Assembly: GCA_002433465.1 (NCBI GenBank) | Contig: DJIE01000245.1 | Location: 1 to 20,711, forward strand | Direction of reading: 5' to 3' | Source of the DNA: Salinisphaera sp. UBA6602 | GTDB lineage: Bacteria > Pseudomonadota > Gammaproteobacteria > Nevskiales > Salinisphaeraceae | Length of the DNA: 20,711 bases | Part shown: in pieces, positions 6,878 through 13,160 of the stretch | How the letters are laid out: each line of letters starts with the position of its first letter | Numbering within the stretch: position 1 is the first letter of the stretch | Notes under the pieces: generated by a model | The model's database searches: none | Told to the model about the DNA's origin: nothing | What the model saw: only the letters and a program-made list of their open reading frames with translations | Position numbers and translations under genes: made by a program

Positions 6878-7666
6878 ATGACGTCAACTTGGTGGTCTCT
6901 GCTTTCCGCCGCCGTATCAGGCGGACTAGTAGTAAAACTTATAGACTACGTGATTTCCTTTCTTACACACTCCGTTAAGAAGAAGAAAAATGCGAAAAGA
7001 CTAGTAGATGAACATCTTGATCCACTTCTAAAGACCGCCGATGCGATCTGTGGTAAAACCCTTTCGTTAGCAGATCGCGACTTCTCAACACCACACGGTA
7101 CTTTAAAACAAGAACTTGTCGCCCTGACATATTTATATTCGGCGTTTTGGAGCCGACTAGTCATTCTTGATCGCGAAAGCCTCGGAGTATCACTGAATCA
7201 GGATAAGCGCGGCCGGAAGCTAGTGGCGTTTCGAGCATGTTTAGAATCGCAACGAATCAGGCTCGTCGACAAGACACATCAAATAGCTATCGGTGAAATT
7301 GCTACCGAGATGGATAGCTCGCCTTATAGAACCACCACCATCGTAAATTTCACTCGCAGAATTGCTGAAAGTGATTACTACAGTGTATGGCTCGAGCCGC
7401 TAAAATCACAGTTGGGCAACATCCATATTAAAAAGACGCGCCAACGCATGCTTGTATATGGAGTGATTTTACACGCGATGATCGACACCCTCGATCAAAA
7501 TCACACATCGACGCATACCCGCTCACCGCGCCCTAACAAATTGTCTCGGGATTCAAAGCGAAAGGTCGATCATCTTGTATTCAAGACGTATCTCAAAGGA
7601 ACGGGCGCTATCAATCGGTACACATCTTCAAAAAAGGATGCCCGCCGAGCGCATCGTACGCACTAG
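6878..7666 (+). CDS. Hypothetical membrane-anchored protein
   Basis: A 262-aa protein that I do not recognise. Residues about 4-30 (WWSLLSAAVSGG through YVISFLTH) form one hydrophobic segment, followed at once by a basic cluster (KKKKNAKR), so the bulk is probably cytosolic with a single N-terminal anchor. The rest is mainly helical in appearance, with a repeated KTHQIAIGEIATEM-like amphipathic pattern and a very basic C-terminus (SSKKDARRAHRTH). No catalytic motif is visible. The start is ATG 6878; a GTG two codons earlier at 6872 is possible, and neither has a clear ribosome site. Its base composition is visibly more A/T-rich than the crt operon, and it sits between a dead nuclease gene and an insertion sequence, which suggests acquired DNA. 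Confidence 0.6.
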   Translation: MTSTWWSLLSAAVSGGLVVKLIDYVISFLTHSVKKKKNAKRLVDEHLDPLLKTADAICGKTLSLADRDFSTPHGTLKQELVALTYLYSAFWSRLVILDRESLGVSLNQDKRGRKLVAFRACLESQRIRLVDKTHQIAIGEIATEMDSSPYRTTTIVNFTRRIAESDYYSVWLEPLKSQLGNIHIKKTRQRMLVYGVILHAMIDTLDQNHTSTHTRSPRPNKLSRDSKRKVDHLVFKTYLKGTGAINRYTSSKKDARRAHRTH

Positions 7667-7763
7667 CATACAAAGGAGGCTCATTGGGCATCGCTCGCGC
7701 CCTAAGTAGAGCGTGATCAGTCGCCGTTGTCAACGACAGCTTGGGTCCAGCTTGGGGTCACAG

Positions 7764-7788
7764 TGAGGTGTCCCGACTTTTTCGGACA
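7764..7788 (+). repeat. IS3-family terminal inverted repeat (orfB side)
   Basis: It begins TGAGGTGTCCCG and ends CGGACA. It pairs with the reverse complement of 8992-9016 at 20 of 25 positions. The orfB stop codon lies seven bases inside it. Confidence 0.82.
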
Positions 7789-7794
7789 GCAAGA

Positions 7795-8661
7795 TCAGGG
7801 ATTACTGGCTAGCTTACGTTCGTAGCTCTCCGGTGTTTGATAGCCCAGCGATTGATGCAGTCGCTGTCGGTTATAAAAGACCTCGATGTAGTCGAAAATC
7901 GCAGATTTGGCCCCTGATGGCGACTCAAACCGCCGGCCCCAGATCAGTTCATTCTTCAGCGTACTGAAGAAGCTTTCGGCGACCGCATTATCCCAGCGGT
8001 TACCCTTGCGGCTCATGCTCGGCGTGATCTCTCGTCGGGCCAAATAATCACGGTACGCGTGGCCGCTATACAACGCGGCCTGATCCGAGTGATGGATCAG
8101 TCCAAGCTCCGGTTGTCTGCGTTGTATCGCCATATCGAGCGCATTCATGATCAAGGGCTGATTGATGCGCTTCGACATCGACCAGCCAACGACCCGTCGC
8201 GCATAGAGATCGACGAGTACGGCGAGATAGAGCCAGCGGTTGGGCAAGCCGATGAAGGTGATATCGCCCACCCAGATACGATCCGGCGCTGCGGCAGAAA
8301 AATCCCGATTGAGCCGGTTCGGTGCCATCCATTGTTGGCGTTTCGCCCGGCCTAGGGTCAGAAACCGCCGCCGACGGCGCGTAACGATGCCGGCTTCGCG
8401 GCGCAGCCGCGCAATACGCTGCTTGCCGACAGACACGCCGTCTTGCTTGAGCGCCGCTTGGATCTTGCGGCTACCGTAAGCTTCGCGTGTTTGATGATGC
8501 AGTGTGCGAATTCGTGTCGTCAGCGCGGCGTCCGCCTGAGCCCGAGCGCTTGGGCCGCGCCGACGCCAGGCGTAGAAGCGCGAACGACTCACGCCCAGTA
8601 CACGGCAGCACGTCGCGATTGAATGGGCCTGTCGATGCTGCGCGATCCAGGCGTACTTCAT
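7795..8661 (-). CDS. IS3-family transposase OrfB
   Basis: A 288-aa rve-type integrase. The catalytic triad is visible as D133 (WVGDITFI), D193 (HHSDQAALY) and E229 (DNAVAESFF), with the D-35-E spacing typical of the family. An HTH_21-like region (EAYGSRKIQAAL) lies near residue 60, and the C-terminus has YNRQRLHQSLGYQTPESYE. The motif after the second Asp is QAALYSG where many relatives have RGSQY. It can start at the ATG 8661, which overlaps the orfA stop as ATGA, but in this family the active enzyme is usually the frameshifted OrfAB fusion. The frame itself is intact. Confidence 0.93.
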   Translation of the reverse strand: MKYAWIAQHRQAHSIATCCRVLGVSRSRFYAWRRRGPSARAQADAALTTRIRTLHHQTREAYGSRKIQAALKQDGVSVGKQRIARLRREAGIVTRRRRRFLTLGRAKRQQWMAPNRLNRDFSAAAPDRIWVGDITFIGLPNRWLYLAVLVDLYARRVVGWSMSKRINQPLIMNALDMAIQRRQPELGLIHHSDQAALYSGHAYRDYLARREITPSMSRKGNRWDNAVAESFFSTLKNELIWGRRFESPSGAKSAIFDYIEVFYNRQRLHQSLGYQTPESYERKLASNP

Positions 8662-8957
8662 GGCAGCTCTCTGGCGAAGTACGCCGCCGCTTTTTTTAAG
8701 ATGTCGCGCTCAGCTTTAACGGCTTCGAGCTCTTTGCGAAGTCGTTCGACCTCGCTAGCTTCGGCGGCCGGCTTCGGGCTCGGTTTGCGAGAAAAGGCGT
8801 CATCGCCCTAGCTGCGTATGTCGTCTCGCCATTTGTAGAGCAAATTGCGTCGCACGCCCAGATCGCCAGCTAAAGCAGCGGCTTTCCGGTCTCCGCTTTC
8901 GAGCAAGCGGACGGCTTCGCGTTTGAATTCGGCTGAAAACACTTGTCGTTCGGTCAG
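8658..8957 (-). pseudogene. IS3-family transposase OrfA, interrupted
   Basis: The minus-strand frame gives TERQVFSAEFKREAVRLL, then KAAALAGDLGVRRNLLYKWR, a typical HTH_Tnp_1/OrfA N-terminus. It then meets an in-frame TAG at 8808-8810 and continues in the same frame as GDDAFSRKPSPKP and a leucine-zipper-like ERLRKELEAVKAERDILKKA to TGA at 8658-8660. The codon expected to be the start (8955-8957) is CTG and no ATG is in frame, so both the start and the body appear damaged. The full span is about 99 codons, normal for OrfA. Without OrfA the frameshifted transposase cannot be made from this copy. Confidence 0.78.
8691..8697 (-). other. A7 slippery site for -1 frameshift between orfA and orfB
   Basis: In the orfA frame the minus strand reads TTA AAA AAA GCG. 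A slip of one base back on this run puts ribosomes in the frame of orfB, passing through its ATG as an internal codon. This matches programmed frameshifting known from IS3-family elements. Here it is moot because orfA already carries a stop upstream of it. Confidence 0.6.
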
Positions 8958-8991
8958 TGAGCACCCCGTCAGGATCGTCTTCTGATCTGGG

Positions 8992-9016
8992 TGTCCGTTA
9001 CAGCCGGGACGCCTCA
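8992..9016 (-). repeat. IS3-family terminal inverted repeat (orfA side)
   Basis: Read on the minus strand it begins TGAGGCGTCCCG and ends CGGACA, matching the opposite end at 20 of 25 positions. The orfA frame begins about 35 bases inside it. Confidence 0.82.
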
Positions 9017-9128
9017 GCGGACTTATCTGACCAACAGGCTCAATCGCCTAAACTCTGCCAGCCTCGACCGACCCCGGCCTTTTGGTCGAGACTAGCGTCT
9101 CGATTTCTTTCGGCATCTTCAAGATACG

Positions 9129-9145
9129 AGGTCTTGCATTGTGCG
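9129..9145 (+). repeat. 17-bp dispersed motif, copy 2
   Basis: Reads AGGTCTTGCATTGTGCG on the plus strand; one base differs from the inverted copy at 6127-6143. It lies between the IS element and the 3' end of the hypothetical gene at 9178. Confidence 0.5.
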
Positions 9146-9177
9146 TAATGCCCGCAGCTTGCGGAGTCGGTTCTTGA

Positions 9178-9750
9178 TTACGTCTCGTTGTCGGTTTCGC
9201 CTTCCTCAAGTGCCTGCTCGTAGACCCGACGCGTTGGCGTCGCGTGATCATAAGCTGTTTGGATATGCGCAGTTTCGGGCGAATGCGGGCGTAGCTTATG
9301 CAATAAGGAGGAAATGCGCGCTTCTACACAGCGCGCCGCCCCGAGCATTTGGTCCACTTCGTCGTCAAATGCAACGATGCTTGGAAAGTAGGTTCTGCGT
9401 AGTTCGCTCCCGGCCAATCTCTTGCGATGGCGTATCACATAACTAGCCATTGTTGAACGAATGTATCGCCACTCGCGCAGATAACTCCTCAGTTGCTCTT
9501 CGAGGTGTAATCGCTCGGTATGGGCTTTTTCCTCAGCCTTAGCCAAGCGGTCTCGCTCGCGTTGCAACTGTTCGAGACGGTGTACCTCGATCTCACTTTC
9601 GGTGAGGTATCTAGGAGGCCAGTTACTCGGTCCTGAACCGCAGCCAGCCTCGTCATCCGGATCATCATCTCCGATACGTGATTGCCAGTAAGCATCGTTG
9701 TTTGGGTTTAGCTGGTTAGCGTGATTGTCGAGGTCTAACTTATTATTCAT
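9178..9750 (-). CDS. Hypothetical coiled-coil protein
   Basis: A 190-aa protein without a recognised domain. Residues about 8-25 (NHANQLNPNNDAYWQSR) resemble an N-terminus seen in accessory-region proteins of unknown function, recalled only from experience. A long charged helix follows (IEVHRLEQLQRERDRLAKAE through LHLEEQLRSYLREW), predicted to form a coiled coil, then a second helical part and an acidic tail. No membrane segment or catalytic motif is visible. The start is ATG 9750, just before the conserved-looking part; a GTG at 9792 would add 14 residues. It lies right after the IS element and in the same orientation. Confidence 0.6.
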   Translation of the reverse strand: MNNKLDLDNHANQLNPNNDAYWQSRIGDDDPDDEAGCGSGPSNWPPRYLTESEIEVHRLEQLQRERDRLAKAEEKAHTERLHLEEQLRSYLREWRYIRSTMASYVIRHRKRLAGSELRRTYFPSIVAFDDEVDQMLGAARCVEARISSLLHKLRPHSPETAHIQTAYDHATPTRRVYEQALEEGETDNET

Positions 9751-10040
9751 CGCGACACCGAGCCCGGCGTGTAGATTTTTTGAAGATAGCACTGTGCTAA
9801 ACGTTGCCCACCGAACGGGAGCGGATAGCGCGGATCCGGCGACAGGATAGTGAACTAACTATACCCACCGCCCTGCTCATGTAAATCCAGAAAATCCGGG
9901 GACAGTATACGTATCTTGACTTTTCTGCTTGGCGTACCTTCTTATTGTAGCCTTGCAGCCACGATCCAATATCGCGCCACGCTAAGGTAAAAGAATCACA
10001 GCGAGCGCCGCCCGCCCCACCGCACGACTACAGCAAATCC

Positions 10041-10808
10041 TTAACCACCGTTAGTCTGTTGGTTCGCAGCGATGCGCTGCTCCAAGCGGTCCGCAAGTCG
10101 CTCGTATTCATGATTGAAGTGATGTCCGCCCGGCAATGCGATGACGTTCAGACCTGCGGCTTGAAGTTCTTGGCATATCGCCTCCGGGTCGTCGATACCG
10201 TAGATGCATGTGGTGCGATCGGCCGGCAGACGTCGGGCCTCGGGTAATACCGCTTGGCCTTGCGGGCCCAGGCCGAACCACGAGAGCGGGTGATACTCGA
10301 ACGTGATGTGGCTGGCCAGGCCCAGCAATACGATAGCGCTGACCTGTTTTTGAGTATCTGCCGGCAGCCGGTTATAGAGAAATGGCATCACATCGGCACC
10401 GCGGGAGTAGCCAATGAGGGCGACATGCCGCAGCCGCCAGCGTTTGCGATACGTCTCGATGACGCGATCGAGATCGGCGGCGGCTTCGTCGGGCGTGCGG
10501 GCCCGCCAGTAATAACGCAGCGAATCCCAACCGACCACCCCATACCCCGCCTGGACCAGCGATTGGCCCACGGCTTTATCGAGCCCTGCCCAACCGCCAT
10601 CGCCGGAAAGCATGACGACCAGGGTGTCGGTTGCCACGGTGTTCGGGCCAGCATGCGGTTGTCGCGGGTGAACCACGAGCGGCAGATCGGCGACTGCGGG
10701 CGCTACAGGTTCGTTGCCGGGATGGAATACGCAACCCGGCGAGCCTATGAGAATGGCCGCAAAGCCGAACAACCAGGCTGCCCGCTCGAGAAGAAATCGC
10801 CGATTCAT
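10041..10808 (-). CDS. VirJ/AcvB-family alpha/beta-hydrolase lipoprotein
   Basis: The mature part matches the VirJ/AcvB C-terminal domain: VVMLSGDGGWAGLDKAVG, VVGWDSLRYYW, LIGYSRGADVMPFLYNRLP with the nucleophile Ser in G-x-S-x-G, IVLLGLASHITFEYH, and LPGGHHF with the likely catalytic His. The chosen start, ATG 10808, gives a compact signal peptide (NRRFLLERAAWLFGFAAILI) ending in a Cys at residue 26 (GSPGC), a weak lipobox, so export to the periplasm and possible lipidation are expected. An in-frame ATG at 10832 would add eight residues. AcvB of Agrobacterium has been linked to lysyl-phosphatidylglycerol turnover; the substrate here is unknown. No partner gene of lipid lysinylation is in the window. 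Confidence 0.85.
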   Translation of the reverse strand: MNRRFLLERAAWLFGFAAILIGSPGCVFHPGNEPVAPAVADLPLVVHPRQPHAGPNTVATDTLVVMLSGDGGWAGLDKAVGQSLVQAGYGVVGWDSLRYYWRARTPDEAAADLDRVIETYRKRWRLRHVALIGYSRGADVMPFLYNRLPADTQKQVSAIVLLGLASHITFEYHPLSWFGLGPQGQAVLPEARRLPADRTTCIYGIDDPEAICQELQAAGLNVIALPGGHHFNHEYERLADRLEQRIAANQQTNGG

Positions 10809-10954
10809 AGCCTTTGCACGGAACAGCTCCATTCCTCGGTAGACATCAGCCGACGCTACGCCATGGGGCGGCTATCGCCTTGTTGCGTTCTGGCGCTCGC
10901 GTAGCGATCTCGGGCCGACTACATCCTAACCTCGATCGATCAGATACCCCGCGT

Positions 10955-11332
10955 CTATTGCGCGTCCCAGATATCGTCGCTAGTCGGGTCCGCGCTCGTA
11001 CAGGCAAGCGGATCGTTGGAACCCGTAGGCGGTTTTGGCCCGCCCGCGAGCCACAGCATCGGCACTAGCAGAATCGACGGTCGCCGATTGCGGACATCGT
11101 ACTCGTTGGCCTTGAAGTAACCGACAAACAAAGCGCCTAGAACGGGTACAAGCCACACCACGGCGACCTGGGCCACGCGTCGTCCCGTGGGCTCAGTGTC
11201 GATCAGAACAAGAAACGTAGTCGCGATTTGCAGGTAAAGGTAGGCCAGTGTCATCGCCGCCAGAAGCGCGTATGCAGCATGTGGCATATGAATCGCGAGT
11301 AGTGGCTCGGGGAGAAAGTATAAGAAGCCCAC
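10955..11332 (-). CDS. Small membrane protein with PLDc_N-like segment
   Basis: A 125-aa protein with two hydrophobic segments, about residues 19-43 (AAYALLAAMTLAYLYLQIAT and on) and 53-71 (AQVAVVWLVPVLGALFVGY). The W-L-[VI]-P-x-[LV]-G-A core of the second resembles the PLDc_N domain found at the N-terminus of cardiolipin synthases and in many stand-alone membrane proteins. The C-terminal 40 residues are polar. The start is uncertain: the GTG at 11332 has a GGAG about ten bases upstream, while ATG 11287 starts next to the first membrane helix. It precedes the VirJ-like gene on the same strand by about 150 bp. Function unknown. Confidence 0.6.
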   Translation of the reverse strand: MGFLYFLPEPLLAIHMPHAAYALLAAMTLAYLYLQIATTFLVLIDTEPTGRRVAQVAVVWLVPVLGALFVGYFKANEYDVRNRRPSILLVPMLWLAGGPKPPTGSNDPLACTSADPTSDDIWDAQ

Positions 11333-11455
11333 CCCGCCGCCACTCCAGTTCGCCCGATCCGATCGATGCTCGTTCGGATTCAGTAGCGCGTTGGGTGAAA
11401 AGTTCGGCGTTTAAACAGCCGCGCCCGTGGCCGTGCGCCCCGCATCGCCCGCGCC

Positions 11456-12214
11456 TTAGCGGCTCAATAGCCGCATCACTTCCCGCGTGAAGCTGCGCGG
11501 CGTGAGTTTTTCCATCAGCACGGTAAGCCGAAACGACAGCCCGACCGGCGTGTGGACGCGGTGCCCGAGCATGGCTTTCTCGGCCGCCTCGGCGATGTCG
11601 TCGGCGCTGAGTTTCACACCCATGCGTTTGACCACGGGCGCCTGCCATTGCTGGCCGCGCACCATGCGGGTGTCCACGAAGGGCGGCATCAGATCCTGCA
11701 CGGTGACGCCGTGGCGCTGCCATTCCAGGTTGAGCGCTTCGGTAAGGCCGCGCACTGCGAATTTGGAGGCCGAGTAGACCGCCATATCCGGCACGCCGTA
11801 GAGCGCGGAGGCCGAGCTCATGTTGAGCACGCGTCCGTCCGGCGCTTGTTTCAGATGTGCCAGCGCGGCCCGGCACATGTTCAACAGGCCGCGTACGTTG
11901 ATGTCGAGCATCAGGGCGTGGTCGGCCTCGGCGATTTCTTCTACCGGGCCCATGCGCAGCACGCCGGCGCTGTTGAACAGCACGTCGATACCGCCCTGCA
12001 GGGCAGCGAAATCGTCGGCGGCGGCCTGGCAGGCGTGTGCGTCGCGTACGTCCAGGGCCTGGCACCATGTCCGTTCGCCAAGCGCTGCGGCCACCGCCTT
12101 CAGGCCTTCGACGTCGATGTCCAGCAACCCGACGTACCAGCCGCGGGCATGGAAGCGGTGCGCGGTGGCCAGCCCGATACCGCTGGCGGCACCGGTGATC
12201 AGGATACGTTTCAT
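11456..12214 (-). CDS. Short-chain dehydrogenase/reductase
   Basis: A 252-aa classical SDR. The cofactor motif TGAASGIG is at residues 7-14, NSAG at 81-84, and the catalytic Ser (NMSSAS, about 134), Tyr147 and Lys151 (YSASK) are all present. An Asp at the end of the second strand (LLDID, residue 32) favours NAD(H) over NADP(H). A Shine-Dalgarno GGGAGA lies about five bases before the ATG. It is the last gene of the operon that also encodes the esterase and the Baeyer-Villiger monooxygenase, 19 bases after the esterase stop. A role in alcohol-ketone interconversion feeding the monooxygenase is inferred; the substrate is unknown. Confidence 0.92.
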   Translation of the reverse strand: MKRILITGAASGIGLATAHRFHARGWYVGLLDIDVEGLKAVAAALGERTWCQALDVRDAHACQAAADDFAALQGGIDVLFNSAGVLRMGPVEEIAEADHALMLDINVRGLLNMCRAALAHLKQAPDGRVLNMSSASALYGVPDMAVYSASKFAVRGLTEALNLEWQRHGVTVQDLMPPFVDTRMVRGQQWQAPVVKRMGVKLSADDIAEAAEKAMLGHRVHTPVGLSFRLTVLMEKLTPRSFTREVMRLLSR

Positions 12215-12233
12215 GGTTTCTCCCGGGTGTCGT

Positions 12234-13160
12234 TTAGTTTTGTTTGCGGGTCAGGAAATCGGCGATGGCGTCGATGGCCCAATCGGCGTCCTTGAGTACG
12301 CCGGCGTGCAACTGAAAGACGTGCCAGCGCTGCGGATACAGCTGGTAGCGGGCACGGGTGTCGCTGTCGGCCAGGGCAGCGGCCAGGCGTTCGCTGTCGC
12401 CGCGCAGGATTTCGTCGCTACCGCACTGGATCAGCAGCGGCGGCAGGCCGTTTAGATTGCCGGCCAGAGGCGAAACCTCGGGTCGAGCCCGATGATCGCC
12501 GGCATAGGCTTGTGCGGCCGTATGCAACCATGCCGTGTTGAGCATCAACTCGCCCTTTACCTGCTGCGGCGTGTGTTCGAGGCTCAGGTCGAGCCAGGGC
12601 GAGAGCAGCACCCCGGCCAACGGGGCCGGCAGCGTGGCGTCATCGCCCAGATGTTGCAGCAGCGCCAGCGCCAGGCCCGCGCCGGCAGAATCGCCCGCGA
12701 TGGCGAGCCGGCGCAGATCGTGGCCCTGCGCCACCAAGCCGCGATACACCGCGACCGCGTCGTTCAACGCGGCGGGAAAGGGATATTCCGGCGCGAGTCG
12801 ATAGTCCGGCACTGCCACGGTGGCGTTGAGGCGTTTGGCCAGATGGGTGGTGAGCGCCCGGTGGGTACCGGGCGAGCCACTGACATAGCCGCCGCCATGC
12901 AGATACAGCAGCGTCAGCGCCTGGCCATTGCCGACCCACTCAACCGGCACCGACTCGATTTGGGCGTTGAAGCGCACCACGCCTCGTGCTGGCAGCGTGA
13001 TACTGGATACCGCTTTCAGCCAGCGTCGCTGCAGGCTCAGCGGCGCGCGCACCGTGAACGCCGGCATCAGCAAGGGTTTCAGCAGGGCGCGCAGCGTGGC
13101 GGCGATCAGACGCTGGATTGCACTTGGCGGCGCCCCGCCGATTTCATGAGGACAGCTCAT
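12234..13160 (-). CDS. HSL-type alpha/beta-hydrolase (esterase)
   Basis: A 308-aa protein of the hormone-sensitive-lipase/alpha-beta hydrolase_3 family. The oxyanion-hole motif HGGG is at residues 88-91 and the nucleophile elbow GDSAG at 156-160 (S158); the acid IQCGSDEIL and the His in RWHVFQLHAG follow, so the triad is complete. There is no export signal. It starts at ATG 13160, 17 bases inside the 3' end of the monooxygenase gene, and sits in the same operon. Esterases placed next to Baeyer-Villiger monooxygenases usually hydrolyse the ester or lactone that the monooxygenase makes. Confidence 0.92.
   Translation of the reverse strand: MSCPHEIGGAPPSAIQRLIAATLRALLKPLLMPAFTVRAPLSLQRRWLKAVSSITLPARGVVRFNAQIESVPVEWVGNGQALTLLYLHGGGYVSGSPGTHRALTTHLAKRLNATVAVPDYRLAPEYPFPAALNDAVAVYRGLVAQGHDLRRLAIAGDSAGAGLALALLQHLGDDATLPAPLAGVLLSPWLDLSLEHTPQQVKGELMLNTAWLHTAAQAYAGDHRARPEVSPLAGNLNGLPPLLIQCGSDEILRGDSERLAAALADSDTRARYQLYPQRWHVFQLHAGVLKDADWAIDAIADFLTRKQN

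Larger units (their letters stand above)
7764..9016 (-). mobile_element. IS3-family insertion sequence, about 1.25 kb, apparently inactive
   Basis: The element is bounded by 25-bp imperfect inverted repeats at 7764-7788 and 8992-9016, which match at 20 of 25 positions and both begin TGAGG. It encodes an intact orfB and a broken orfA on the minus strand, with a seven-A slippery run between them, the arrangement of IS3-family elements that make the OrfAB transposase by -1 frameshifting. The three flanking bases are CAG on the left and GCG on the right, so there is no visible target duplication. The orfA damage suggests that the copy cannot move by itself. The subgroup cannot be fixed without a database. 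Confidence 0.85.

Noticed and set aside
7761..9019. A 3-bp target site duplication around the IS
   Set aside because: The flanks are CAG and GCG and do not match.
11552..12295. 247-codon plus-strand frame opposite the SDR
   Set aside because: The SDR on the other strand has a cofactor motif, the catalytic triad and a ribosome site; this frame has only compositional bias.
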